From contig JALGQZ010000011.1 of the NCBI GenBank assembly GCA_023105745.1, positions 30,316,612-30,380,611 of the forward strand: a DNA stretch of 64,000 nucleotides, read 5' to 3'. The DNA is from Austropuccinia psidii. Its lineage: Eukaryota; Basidiomycota; Pucciniomycetes; Pucciniales; Sphaerophragmiaceae. Position 1 is the stretch's first letter; each line of letters opens with the position of its first letter. Below are positions 1-10,806 of this stretch, piece by piece. The position numbers and the translations under genes are program-made. The notes under the pieces were generated by a model. The model was not told where the DNA came from and did not search any database. It saw only the letters and a list, made by a program, of their open reading frames with translations.

Positions 1-920
1 ACTCACTCAAGCAGTTTCCCCAAGGGAAACTTCAAAAGTTCCTGCATTGAAGACTCCATCAATGAAGGCACATGATTCTTTTGATGTTACTAAAGCTTAT
101 AAATTGAGAGGATTCATTCAATCCTGTCAATTAATCTTTCATAATGACCTAGCAAACTTCTTCTCTGACAGGAGGAAGGTGCTTGACTAAACTTCATTTC
201 TTACTGGTAGAGCTGGCAAATGGATTGAACCCTACCTCTGAAATATCTCCAATGAAGACCCATCTTATCTCCTCAATAACTGGCAGTTATTTGAAGCCCA
301 GTTATTCACTCTGTTTGGGGATCCCAATGAGGTCAGGAAAGCTGCACAGGCGTTAGACAATCTCAGGATGAAAGAAAGTGGTCAAGTTTCCTTGTACATA
401 GCAGATTTCAGAATTCTAATGTCAAGAATTGGAGACTGGGGGAAAAGGGCCTATATTCATGTGTATAGGAGATGCTTGGCATCAAGATTTTTGGACCGAT
501 TTGCTTCTCACGCTGGAAACTTTTATAGCCTTCAAGAGCTCATGGACATCACTTTGGAATTAGCTATCAGATACCATGAGAGGCAGAAGGAAAAGGGTAG
601 TGATCAAGAGAAGAAGCCTCCAATCAGTGGATCCAACTCCTCCAAGCCCCCTCAAGGTTCATCATCAAAGAAGCCTTATCACAAGAAGAATAAGAAGGGC
701 AAGAGTTTTCAAGCATCTAAAGACAAGCCTCATGCTTCTCTCGTCAGGAAGGAAAATAAATTAATTGGTTCTGAAAAGGAGAGAAGGATTAAAGAAGGCT
801 TGTGCAATTATTGTGGTGGTAAACACCCATTTGAAAAATGCTTCAATAGGCCTGAGAATAGGCAAGGGTCATCAAAAGGATTCCCTAGAAAGCAGGGAAA
901 AGCCTGGGTGGGAATCGTAT
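1..920 (+). pseudogene. gag: Chromovirus Gag (capsid and nucleocapsid), 5'-truncated, two stops
   Basis: Structural Gag of E1, which packages element RNA in virus-like particles. The frame that is open at 368-973 continues back to base 1 with in-frame stops at 188-190 (TAA) and 239-241 (TGA), so the ATG at 368 is not the true start. The left part carries a Retrotrans_gag-like core (motifs RGFIQSCQLIF and LFGDPNE). It is followed by a Lys/Ser/Gln-rich linker and a zinc knuckle at about 805-843 of the form CX2CX3HX4C, one residue shorter in the middle than the usual CX2CX4HX4C. The reading frame changes at about 905-920 before protease. I cannot tell whether that shift is programmed or a mutation. 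The N-terminus is outside the window. Confidence 0.88.
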
Positions 921-921
921 T

Positions 922-1578
922 GTGGTCAATGGTTCTCACTTTTTTCCTTCAAGAGCACAATTGTGCACTCTGAATACTAGTGTCAAACAAGCTTTAAACT
1001 TTCTTATTTTTTCTTCAATCTATGATATTTTCTATAGTATTCTCATTGATTCTGGTGCTACAAACTACTTTATTGCAAAGAATTTTGTTCTAAAGTACTC
1101 ATTGACAATGTCAGAGCTCCCTGAAAATATTCCTCTTTTCATTCTGGATTCCAGTGAATCCACTTCCTTGTTCATCACCCATTATACCAAGTGGGTTGTT
1201 GATTTACCTTCCTTCCCAAGCTTTGAATTTGATTTCTTTATCATAAATTCACCCAAGGGTGAAGACCTGATATTGGGATATGATTTTCTTTACCATTTTA
1301 ATCCTATTATTGATTTGAAAAATGGATTGATCACCTATGATTCTAATCATAAGGATTCTAGTGGTTTTAATGCTTCTATTAGTAATGACTTAACCACTGC
1401 TGTCAACAGTGTTGCTCTGGTTGGTGAACTTAAGACACCTTTCCTTCCTCCTTCTGTCCATAACCCCTCCATCTTTCCCTCTCAGTCATTACTTTAATTA
1501 AGAGGTGAAGTCTTCAAAGAGATAGAAGATGTTGGAGAAGATGTTGCTATATCTTCACTTCATCTCTTTCAAGGGGAT
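922..1578 (+). pseudogene. pol: Chromovirus aspartic protease and linker to RT
   Basis: Retropepsin-type protease that cleaves the polyprotein. The active-site motif LIDSGAT is seen at about 1045-1065, and a later hydrophobic LILGYDFL block at about 1270 matches the second conserved region of these proteases. The frame is +1 to +3 of the window and is open from 922 to a TAA at 1495-1497. The same frame then continues into reverse transcriptase at 1579, so the stop is a nonsense mutation inside one long Pol frame. No N-terminal start is expected because protease is part of a polyprotein. Confidence 0.85.
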
Positions 1579-3037
1579 ATGGACCTTCCTTTGTTATCCT
1601 TTCATGCCTCCGTGGAGGAGCAGTGGGATGAGGAGGAAGATCCAGGAGAGATTGAAACTGTGCTAAAGGTAGTCCCTCCTGCTTATCACAAATATTTGGA
1701 TGCATTCTCCAAGGTGAAAGCAGAGAAGCTTCCGCGACACCGTGCCTGTGATCATCATATTGAACTGGAGGGTCTTCTACCTCCAGTTGGTGTTATCTAC
1801 TCTTTATCAAAGAATGAGTCAGAAATACTGTGGGCCTACATTTCAGAGAATGTAGAGAAAGGTTTCATCAGGCCAAGCTCCTCTTCAACAGGAGCACCTG
1901 TAATTTTTGTTAAGAAAAAGGATGGTGGCCTTTGTTTGTGTGTTGACTACTGCAAACTTAATGCTGTCACTAGGAAGAACAGGTATCCTGTTCCTCCAAT
2001 GAATCAGCTTCTTACTGTATTCAATGGTGCTACTATCTTCTCCAAGATAGATCTGCATGGCGCTTATAATCTTCTGAGAATTAAAGAGGGGGATGAGCAC
2101 TTAACTGCCTTTAGAACCAAATATGGTAGTTATGAGTGTTTGGTTCTGCCATTTGGCTTGACCAATGCTCCAGCTTCATTCCAAAATCTTGTGAATGATA
2201 TCTTTGCATATTATTTGGGTATTTTTGCTGTAGTGTACTTAGATGATATTATGGTCTTCTCTAGCTCTTTGGATGAACATGTTAAACAGGGGGCCTCTGT
2301 TCTCCAAAGACTGAGAGACAATAATTTGTTTGCTATAGCCTCAAAGTGTATTCCATGCCTCCAGTGTAGAATACTTGGGCTATGTTTTTTCAAGTGATGG
2401 CCTCAAGATGGATTATTCAAAGGTTCAACAAATCCTCAATTGACCTCAGCCCAAGAACATCAAGGCCCTCCAATCTTTTCTTGGCTTTGCCAACTTTTAT
2501 CGTTGTTTCATTAAGACTTATTCCAAAAAAATCTCTGCTGTCACTTCCCTCCTTAAAAAAGATTCTCCCTTTATCTTCAATGAGGAAGCTCTTAGTCAGT
2601 TTCAAGTACTCAAAGAAGCTTTCACCACTGCTCCTATTCTCTCTCATTTTAATCCTTCTCTACCAACTATTGTAGAGACTGATGCTTCTGATTATGCCTT
2701 GGGTGCTGTACTGAGTCAGGTGAATGACTCAGGAAAGCATCCCATTGCATTTGCTAGTTGCAAGCTCTTACCAGCTGAGCTCAGCTATGAAATTCATGAC
2801 AAGGAACTCCTTGGCATAGTTTGAGCTCTCAAGCGCTGGAGAGCTTTTCTCCTTTCTCTTTCTGATTCATTTGAGGTCTTGAAAGACCATTGTTCTCTTC
2901 AGTATTTTATGTCCTCTGAAGTCCTTACTTGTCGTCAACCCCGTTGGGCTGGATTCCTATCTGAATTTCATTTTATCATCACTTACTTCCCAGGCAGGCT
3001 GGCCACTTGATTAGATGCCTAGTCACGTTGAGATGAC
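1579..3037 (+). pseudogene. pol: Chromovirus reverse transcriptase and RNase H, frameshifted
   Basis: RNA-dependent DNA polymerase plus RNase H. The RT blocks are in order: FIRPSSSSTGAPVIFVKKKDG, then FSKIDLHGAYN, then LPFGLTNAPASFQ, and the catalytic YLDD at 2236-2247. At about 2360 the frame moves by one base, and the thumb, connection and RNase H ([15 protein letters not shown], about 2675-2720) continue in the new frame. That frame has in-frame stops at 2441 (TGA), 2822 (TGA), 3008 (TGA), 3020 (TAG) and 3029 (TGA), the last three just before integrase. The RT catalytic aspartates and the first RNase H aspartate survive. The frame damage alone makes the gene non-functional. Confidence 0.92.
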
Positions 3038-3736
3038 GTGTACCCAGAGAGGGGGGTGGATTTCATCAGCAAGAATCCTCAAAACTTTCATCAAGTTCTC
3101 AAGCAAAATGAAATTCAAGAGTCAAGATTCTTTTCAATAAAAGTTGATATGTTTTCAGATGTAGTTGATCAAATTCAAAGACAAGTATGGCAAGACAAAG
3201 ATTATAAGGAGATCCTGAAGAAATTAGCAAGAGGAGAATCAGTCCCAGACTATTCTCTTGAACCTCAAGCAAAATTATTATTGTTCAAAGATAGAGTAGT
3301 CATTCCAAGCAATCATGAAATTCAATTGGACATTCTTCAAAAGTATTATGACTCACTGTTGGCTGGCCATCCTGGCCAGGAGAAGACCCTCAAGCTCATC
3401 AAGAGGGATTTTTATTGGGCTTGCACAAATCAAATCTTCAAGGACTATGTTTCCTCTTGTCAGCAATGTTCAATAAACAAGAACATTCACCATAAGAAGT
3501 TTGGATTACTCAAGCCTCTTCAAATTCCATCTGGTCCTTGGAATTCTTTATCAATCAACTTTATCACTCAATTGCCCTTGTCAAGCAACTTTGATTCAGT
3601 TTTAGTAGTTGTAGACAGATTTTCAAAAAGGGCAATATTTATTCCAGCTTATTCAACAATAACTGCTTTGGATTTAGCTCAAATATTCATTAATCATGTC
3701 TTTTCCAAACATGGTCTTCCAATCAGTATTGTTAGT
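3038..3736 (+). pseudogene. pol: Chromovirus integrase, N-terminal half, interrupted by Copia
   Basis: Zinc-binding and first core part of integrase. The HHCC-type domain is visible (GHPGQEKTLKLIKRDFYW, then CQQC at about 3460). The core begins at GPWNSLSINFITQLP. At the place where relatives have the first catalytic aspartate (usually MDFIT), this copy has Asn (AAC, 3557-3559). The rest is normal (VVVDRFSKRA, then HGLPISIV). The Copia element enters at 3737, directly before the codon of the second catalytic aspartate, and the gene resumes at 8690. Reading on into the LTR adds only a few foreign codons before a stop. Confidence 0.9.
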
Positions 3737-4179
3737 TGTTAGAGGAACAATTATCAAAAGTCAACTATTAGAAAAGCTCATTAATGAGCATGAAAAGTTA
3801 ATCAATAGAGATGTCGAAATATTGGATGAGCTTATTGGATATAAAAATTGTAGGGACGTTAGTATAGAAAGAAAGTACAAAAACAGAACAAAAAGGAAAG
3901 CACCCACCAACGATACTGAAAAGCACAAACGTAGGAGAAAACATCAACTATTAGATGTAAAGTACTTGGTAGACTACAAAAGAATAAGAGATCGTAAAAG
4001 GACCATAAGAGAGTATAAATAGAAGAGTCTTCTAGACTCACGTTGTAAATAGTTTTAGTTTCAATTTCATTTTTATCTTTATCAAATCACATTTAAAGTT
4101 ATCTTAGTAATATCAAAATCAGTAATCAAAAATCTTAGAAATAAAGTATTTCCAATAAATACTACTCACTTCGTTTACA
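3737..4179 (+). repeat. Copia 5' LTR
   Basis: 443 bp, TGTTAG...TTTACA. A TATA-like box (TATAAATAG) lies at 4014-4022 and AATAAA at 4140-4145, consistent with U3, R and U5 in that order. The U3 part is open in the same frame as its 3' copy for about 94 codons, ending at the TAG inside the TATA-like box. Confidence 0.96.
4014..4022 (+). promoter_or_regulatory. TATA-like box of the Copia LTR
   Basis: TATAAATAG in U3, about 125 bases upstream of the polyadenylation-like AATAAA. It is repeated at 8524-8532 in the 3' LTR. This is a plausible core promoter for the element's genomic RNA. Its last three bases are also the stop codon of the open U3 frame. Confidence 0.55.
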
Positions 4180-4181
4180 CA

Positions 4182-4195
4182 TTATCAGTACCAGG
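4182..4195 (+). other. Copia primer-binding site, tRNA-Met-like
   Basis: Two bases after the LTR end comes TTATCAGTACCAGG. It resembles the TATCAGAGCCAGG primer site complementary to initiator/elongator tRNA-Met used by many Copia elements (TATCAG and CCAGG match, two central bases differ). Confidence 0.5.
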
Positions 4196-4229
4196 ATCTC
4201 AAAAGTACTAAAATTATCTCCCATTAAAA

Positions 4230-6147
4230 ATGGAAAAATCAGACAGCAATCAAAAAAAAAACTCTCAAAGACGGAAACTATGTGACGTGGGTAACTGCGA
4301 TTGAATCAGAGCTACAACACATAGGTTGTTGGAGATTCGTAGACGGAACAGATGGCAATGTAACAGAAGAAAAGAAAGAAAAATCCTACTGCCTCATTAT
4401 GAGACATTTGGATGAATCAATTGTGGCATTTGTAGGAAATAAAATCACACCAGACGAAAAAGGGGATGGACGAGCATTATGGAGAATGCTCAAAGATAAG
4501 CTTGTTGGATCAGGAGTACAAGCACAAGGGATAGCCTTAGATAAATTTTTAGAACTAAAATTCAAAAACCTAGACCAATGGGTGGAAGACCTCCAAACGA
4601 CTACAAGAAGAATGTCAATAACTGGAACAGATGTGAACAATGCATTAGTATCTAGATTAGCCATTAGGACCCTACCCAATAAATATGAATCACTCGTAAG
4701 GATACTCACATATGGAAATCAATACCCTACAATCGAAGACATAATTGTGAATGTTGAAAAAGATCGAGCCTTATTTCAAACAAAAATTGAGCCCAAAGAC
4801 GAAGTGGCTCTATCAGCAGACAAGGAAACAAGGACATGCTTTGTCTGTGGCAAGAAGGGTCACATTTCGCGAGACAGTAGAAATAGAGGAAATAACAATC
4901 AGTATAGTAATAATAAATATACACAGGCAAAGTTGGCTGAAAACGATGAAGAAGAAGAACCAAACATCGCATTTGTTGCAATAAATAAAAGGGGAGGTGC
5001 CCTAATCGCAAGAAACCAAAAACAAGCAATTCTTGACTCAGGCGCCAATAACCATATGTTCACAAGTAAATCTGACTTGACCGACTTAAGAATCTCTTCT
5101 GGAGGAGTACAGATAGGCCAAGAAGGTGTCAAAATCCCAATTAAAGGAAGAGGGAAAGTTATCAAAATATCAAATAATAATAAAATTGTGTTTAACAATG
5201 CATTATATGTACCCGACTTACCCTATAACCTTATATCACTATCCAAAATATGGAAAGGAAAAGGCGATCTGGAAAGACTTCAAAACAACAAATTTCAGGT
5301 AGTTCAAAATAAAAAGAAAATATTTGATGGAAACATCGAGAATGGACTTTTACACATCAATTTTGACAATAACAACGCATTCGTAAGCGAACCTGAACGA
5401 CTTGGTCACGGTGGAAAATCATATAACTGTGAAGCATGTAAAATGGGAAAGTTGGCTCAAATTTCATTCAATGGAAAAATTGAAAAACCAAACCAGCCGC
5501 TTGATGAAATTTCAGTCGACCTCATGGGACCAATCACACCAATCTCACTAGGAGGAGCCAAGTATATTCTTGTAATTTTTGACTCCAGCACTCGCTTCTC
5601 TTGGGTCCGAATGCTCAAAAGTAAACAAGATGCAAAACATGAGCTAGGAAAAGTTATCCTACAAGCAGAAAACATCTTAGAGAAACAAGTAAGAAAAATC
5701 ATATGTGATGGAGGAAAAGAATTTGTAAATAATTTTGTAAAAGTCTTTTGTGAAGAAAGAGGAATACAGCTTATCATTACAACCGCGTACACTCCACAAC
5801 ATAATGGAATAGTTGAAAGAATTAACAGAACGTTAATGGACAAGGTTAGAACACTCATGATTGAATCAGGAGTAAAAAAAGAGCTCTGGGCAGAATTAAC
5901 CAATACCGCAAATTTTCTACGAGTAAGGGTATCAGAAAACGAACAAAGTCCATTTGAAAAACTCTTCAACAGAAAACCAAACCTCAGCAGAATAAAAAGA
6001 TTTGGATGTAGAGCTTTTGTAACAAATAACAACTATAAGAGAAAACTGGATGAAAGAGCACACAAGGGCATACTTGTAGGTTATGAGCCAGACTTTGGAA
6101 TCTATCGAATCCTGCTCGAAGACACAGGAAAAATTGTTCGGTCATGA
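4230..6147 (+). pseudogene. gag-pol: Copia Gag, protease and integrase
   Basis: The only suitable ATG is at 4230. It is out of frame with the long open stretch (codon at 4282 onward) unless one base is lost or gained in the A10 run at 4252-4261. The order is: Copia-type Gag, a zinc knuckle at 4837-4878 (CX2CX4HX4 with Ser in place of the last Cys), protease DSGA (Asp at 5035), a shortened pre-integrase zinc region (RLGHGG...CEAC), and integrase core. Integrase catalytic residues are present with exact spacing: Asp 5518-5520, Asp 5707-5709 and Glu 5815-5817 (35 residues between the last two). The FGCRAFV block follows. A TGA at 6145-6147 interrupts the frame, which otherwise runs on to RT. Confidence 0.92.
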
Positions 6148-7790
6148 GATGTTAGATTTAACAAAGATGAAATACCCTTCAAAAACAAGAAAGACAACGA
6201 GAACAATACCAACCAAGAAAACACAATTGAAGAAGAAATTGAACCTATCAGACAAGAAGAGATAGAGCTCGGACAACCAGAAATTAATGTACAAGAAGAG
6301 AATAGAGAACCACTGCGGATAAGGTTAAGAATTCCAAGGCCTCAAGAACATGAAAATACTCAAAATAGTGAGGGGACGAGTAATATACAAAAGAAGACTA
6401 AGAAACCACGTTGGGAATGGGAACTCTATACGAAAGCACCTAAGGACATTAACTCAGATATTTTTCAAGAGAATATCATAGAAAGACAATCCCGCAACAA
6501 CCGAGCACTAGTTGCTAACGTTGGAGAAATGGCTTCTAGGGAAAAGGATGAAGCTTTTTCTAAAAATGATTATACAACTGTGACAGCAAGGAATGCAAAT
6601 ACAGAACTAGATGAAGGAAATCCAGAAAGCCTAAAAGAAGCCCAAAGAAGACCTGATTGGGCCAAATGGAAACAAGCTTATTTTACAGAACTCGACTGTA
6701 TTTCTGATCAGAATGTATTCGAAATTATCCCACGTCAAGAAATTCCAAAAGAAAAAACTCTTATAAATACAAGATGGGTATTTACTAAGAAGTTTGATCA
6801 AAATGGAAACCTACAACGATACAAGGCTAGATGTGTAGCAAGAGGTTTCAAACAAAAAAGCAGAATAGACTATCAAGAAACCTTTTCACCAACAGGTCGT
6901 CTCTCCACACTAAGGTTCCTGATTAGTCATTCAGCACAAACAGAACAACAAATCAGGCAAGCAGATTTTGTAACGGCTTACCTCAATTCAGAGTTAAATG
7001 AAGAAGAATCAGTCTTCTCATCACCACCTGAAGGTTTTTGTGAATGGATCAGAGAATCTAAACCTGAAACATCTGAAGAGAAAAGGACAAAGGACTTCAT
7101 GAAGAATCCCACTGAATATGTTTTAAAATTAAAAAAAATCACTTTATGGTTTAAAACAGGCTGCACGAAGTTGGTATCAGACATTAAAAAATTGGCTAAT
7201 AAACTTTGGCTTTATACGTAGTAATGCAGATCCATGTCTATTCATCAGAGGTCAAACAATTCTATTCGCGTGGGTGGATGATATATTAATAGTTGGAAAC
7301 GATTCTAATCAAGTTATAAATGGTTTAAAAGAACAATTCAAAATCACAGATATAGGACCTGCAAGTCATGTATTAGGAATAAGAATAATAAGAGATAGGT
7401 TAGATCACATAACTATCAATCAGACTCATTACATTGAAGAGCTCCTAAAGAAATATAACATGGAAGATTGCAAAACCACATCAACATCAATGCAAAGCAA
7501 CATTAAACTAGAACCATCCAAAGATGAAGAAGCCGAAGAATTTAAGAAATTAAATTTAGATTACAGGGCAGCTGTGGGAAGCCTAAATTATCTAACACAA
7601 TGCACCCGACCAGATATAGCATATGTGGTGGGACAGCTCTCACAGTTTCTAGAAAAACCGAACATTACTCACTGGAACTGTTTCAAAAGGATACTAAGGT
7701 ATCTAAAAGGAACTAAAGATCTGGGAATAAATTACCACAAAAGTGAAAAAGACAATATAATTGGATACTCCGATTCAAGTTGGGCAGAAG
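6148..7790 (+). pseudogene. pol: Copia reverse transcriptase
   Basis: The frame continues from integrase through an acidic linker to RT blocks W-x-K-A-x-F-x-EL, NTRWVFTKKFDQNG, YKARCVARGF and QADFVTAYLN. At 7131-7138 an A8 run marks a one-base frame change, after which the expected SLYGLKQAARSWYQ-type block and the catalytic motif WVDD (7271-7282, usually YVDD) are read in the second frame. The conserved Copia block LNYLTQCTRPDIAYVVGQLSQF follows at about 7585-7650. RT motifs are intact in sequence but split over two frames. Confidence 0.9.
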
Positions 7791-8246
7791 ATTTAAATAG
7801 GAGGTCTTGGTCAGGGTACGTTTTTATGTACGGAGAAGGAATTGTCAGCTGGAGAAGCAAGAAGCTAGGAGGGGAGCATATCTTGCTGCATTTCATGAAG
7901 CGAAATGGCTAGCATTACTTCAAAGCGAAATAAACAATGAAAATCCTAGGAATCTTAAAGTGTACAGTGATAACCAAGGAGCCATAAGCAGGGCGAAGAA
8001 TCCTATTTACCATTCAAGAACGAAACACATTGAAGTTCATTATAATAGTATCAGAGATTCCATAGAAAACAATGAAGTCTTGCTTGAATATTTACCTACT
8101 GAAGAGCTTCTGGCAGATTGTACAACAAAAGCATTGGATCGTAACAAAAATGAATACTTCAATAGAAAAATGGGATTGCGAAAACAAACAAGTACTGTGG
8201 TCAACATAGCAGAAGCCTTTACTGAACTTTCTCAATCGAGGGGGCG
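7740..8246 (+). pseudogene. pol: Copia RNase H and polyprotein tail running into the 3' LTR
   Basis: RNase H begins with GYSDSSWAEDLNRRSWSGYVF in the RT frame. It shifts frame at about 7860 and continues with HEAKWLALLQSE, YSDNQGA and KHIEVHYN, the usual end of Copia RNase H. There is no stop between the end of RNase H (about 8210) and the LTR. The frame crosses the purine tract and continues through U3 to 8532, adding a basic tail with a KHKRRRKHQ cluster. I cannot say whether this tail is translated in living copies. Confidence 0.85.
8236..8246 (+). other. Copia polypurine tract
   Basis: CGAGGGGGCG directly precedes the TGTTAG start of the 3' LTR, the position of the plus-strand primer in reverse transcription. 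Confidence 0.7.
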
Positions 8247-8689
8247 TGTTAGAGGAACGATTATCGAAAGTCAACTATTAGAAAAGCTCATTAATGAGCA
8301 TGAAAATTTAATCAATAGAGATGTCGAAATATTGGATGAGCTTATTGGATATAGAAATTGTAGGGACGTTAGTATAGAAAGAAAGTACAAAAACAGAACA
8401 AAAAGGAAAGCACCCACCAACGCTACTGAAAAGCACAAACGTAGGAGAAAACATCAACTATTAGATGTAAAGTTTTTGGTAGACTACAAAAGAATAAGAG
8501 ATCGTAAAAGGACCATAAGAGAGTATAAATAGAAGAGTCTTCTAGACTCACGTTGTAAATAGTTTTAGTTTCAATTTCATTTTCATCTTTATCAAATCAC
8601 ATTTAAAGTTATCTTAGTAATATCAAAATCAGTAATCAAAAATCTTAGAAATAAAGTATTTCCAATAAATACTACTCACTCCGTTTACA
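8247..8689 (+). repeat. Copia 3' LTR
   Basis: 443 bp, the same length as the 5' copy, with nine substitutions and no indel by my alignment. It is followed by the second copy of the target duplication (TTAGT, 8690-8694). Confidence 0.97.
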
Positions 8690-9291
8690 TTAGTGATAGA
8701 GGTTCATTTTTTGTTTCATCATTTTGGACTCAATTGTGTCAGCAGCTCAAGATATCAAGAGGTCTTTCAACTGCCTTTCACCCCAAAACAGATGGACAGA
8801 CAGAGAGGGTAAATCAGATTCTAGAACAGTATCTTCTGATGTATGTAAGTTACCATCAAGATGACTGGCACACCTGGCTCCCTCTGGCTGAATTTGCCTA
8901 TAATAATGCAGAACATTCATCAACAAAACAGTCTCCATTTTTCACTATTTATGGAAGAAATCCCAGCCTTGATTCAATTCAAATTTCTCAAGATACACCT
9001 GCTGGAAAGTTATCATCAAAACTCCAATCAGTACAGCAAGTTGTCAGAGGAGAATTAGAGTCAGCCATAAAGCGTTTTAAGAAGTATGCAGATAGAAATA
9101 GAGAAATTCTACCTGATTTCCAACCTGGGGACAAAGTATGGCTAGCTTCCAAGAACATCTAGAAATCAAGACCCACCAAGAAACTTTCAGAAAGATGGTT
9201 GGTACCCTTTGAAGTTCTCAAGAAGATTGGCAGCCATGCATATCACATCCAGTTGCCTCAAAAATGAAAGTCAGTTCACCCTGTCTACCAT
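8690..9291 (+). pseudogene. pol: Chromovirus integrase, C-terminal half
   Basis: Resumes the E1 integrase after the Copia insertion. The codon for the second catalytic Asp is GAT at 8695-8697 (SDRG motif straddling the insertion). The catalytic Glu is GAG at 8803-8805 (DGQTERVNQ), giving the canonical 35-residue spacing. The C-terminal GPY/F-like region follows (FQPGDKVWL, then HAYHIQLP, VHPVYHVSLLEP). Two in-frame stops are seen: TAG at 9160-9162 and TGA at about 9265. Confidence 0.9.
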
Positions 9292-9579
9292 GTGTCCTTG
9301 CTAGAACCAGTGAAGCAATCAACTATCCCAAATCAACACCAATTGCCACCACCTCCAGTAATAGTGGAAGAGCAAGAAGAATGGGAAGTGGCTCAGGTTA
9401 TGGACTCAAAACTCAAAAGAGGTACATTATGGTATCTAGTGGAGTGGAAAGAATTCAATGAAGACCCAGAAAGAGCAACTTGGGAACCAGCTTCCAACCT
9501 TACCAACTCCCCAGACCTTGTCAAGGATTTTCACACTTCGTATCCAGACAAGCCTGGCCCAAATGCCTCAAGAGTTTGA
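9292..9579 (+). pseudogene. pol: Chromodomain at the end of E1 Pol
   Basis: After a proline-rich hinge (HQLPPPPV) comes EEWEVAQVMDSKL, then YLVEWKEFNEDPERATWEP and NLTNSPDLVKDFH. This is a well-formed chromodomain with the aromatic and acidic positions expected for binding a methylated histone tail. In chromoviruses this module steers integration toward heterochromatin. It shares the integrase frame and ends with a normal stop at 9577-9579. Confidence 0.93.
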
Positions 9580-9581
9580 TT

Positions 9582-9962
9582 TATGGTGCTTGGTGGGGAT
9601 TGGAGTTTATGAAAGTAAGTTCCTCTCCTGGCATGCACCTTTAAGGGGGTATTCTACCCAAATTTGCTGTAAGCATCACGTTTTCCACTTTGTGAGCACT
9701 TGTCAATTCTTTGGACAGGTTCAGAAGGCCTTGCAACATCATACCTTCAAGATTTTGGAGCTTTCATCAAGATATGGCCCAATCTTTTCTCTTATTCTAT
9801 TTTCTTTCTTGAATCATGCCATAGATTATCTTTCAAGACATTCATTACCACAATTCATGTTATGGCATAATTTTTTTTTCATTTATGCTTCTTGGTGGGG
9901 AGTGGAAGTTATGAAAGTAAGTTCCATCTCCTGGTATGCATCCCTGAGGGGTCTACTTCTTG
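9582..9962 (+). repeat. Direct duplication in the E1 3' non-coding region
   Basis: TTTATG...CTTGGTGGGGA.TGGA.TTATGAAAGTAAGTTCC..CTCCTGG.ATGCA at about 9582-9640 recurs at about 9884-9945, roughly 300 bp apart. Weaker similarity continues into CTGTAAGCATCA versus CTGTGAGCATCA. Both copies carry GAAAGTAAGT, which resembles a 5' splice site. Confidence 0.75.
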
Positions 9963-10505
9963 TAAAACATTACCTTGGACACACTGTGAGCATCAAAGCT
10001 TGATTTTATCTTTCACAACATTTTGGCCAAAATCAAGCAACTCACCACAAGAAGGACAACCCTCAGGCTTTTCTTATTTCTTTCTTTACCCTCTTTTTCT
10101 CTGAATTCTTTTTTATTTTTATTTTTTATTTCATTTTCTTTTACTTTTATGTTTTATTTTTATTTTTATTTTTATTTCTTATTTCAAAAGCAGTAGTCAT
10201 CACTCCCATATCATGTTTGGGGAGTCAATTCATTCAATAATCAAAGAGAAAAACACTAGTAATGGTAAAGACCAGCTACAGATAACCCTCATCAAAACTT
10301 CTTCAAGTGAGCCTTAAACTCATTCCTTAAGATCAAAATTGAAAGCCAAAACCCAATCAGCAAGGCATTTTTGGCAATTGACCAGTCAAGGAGGGGATAA
10401 GAAGAAAGAAATTCAATAAAAAATCAAGGTAAAAAAAAACTGCTAATGGCCATATCAGACTTCAAAACTTCAAAATAGCTCATTTTTATCATTTTTCATC
10501 AAAAT

Positions 10506-10806
10506 ATGCTTAATTATGCATATTGGCGAATTTGCGCACTTTTGCGCAGTTTTGCACAAAAGGCCTCTTTATCTTGTCAAAAGGCCACAAAAGGCCTTTT
10601 TGGCCCATTTCATCATAATTGTGCATTTGCGCACTTTGCGCAAAAATGTGCAAACTGGCCAAAATCCATTATAAGGCCATTTTTTTATTGTAAATCAATT
10701 TTTTTCAATTTTTTCACCAATATATGCCATTATGGCATATATGCGCATTTGCGCATTTTGCGCATTTTTGCACAAATTTGTGCACTTTGCGCAAATTGGC
10801 CAAAAA
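10506..10806 (+). repeat. Block of short TTTGCGCA / GGCC palindromes
   Basis: About 300 bp with repeated TTTGCGCA, TTGCGCAAA, TTTGCACAAA, GGCCATTTT and AAGGCCTTTT units on both strands. In this AT-rich window the density of GCGC is exceptional. There is no strict period; it looks like degenerate inverted and direct short repeats. Confidence 0.7.

Larger units (their letters stand above)
3737..8689 (+). mobile_element. Complete Ty1/Copia retrotransposon nested in E1 integrase
   Basis: Two 443-bp LTRs (3737-4179 and 8247-8689), both starting TGTTAGAGG and ending GTTTACA, flank an internal region with Gag, protease, integrase, RT and RNase H in the Copia order (integrase before RT). The 5-bp target duplication is exact: TTAGT at 3732-3736 and 8690-8694. 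The two LTRs differ at nine aligned positions by my count (about 2%), so insertion is fairly recent. The polyprotein already has one stop and three frame changes, two of them at poly-A runs. It lies in the same orientation as the host element. Confidence 0.97.

Noticed and set aside
3696..4022. 108-codon frame starting in E1 integrase and ending in the Copia 5' LTR
   Set aside because: Artefact of the insertion: the first codons are integrase and the rest is Copia U3.
5457..6032. 191-codon minus-strand frame
   Set aside because: Antisense shadow of the Copia integrase core, whose sense frame has all catalytic residues.
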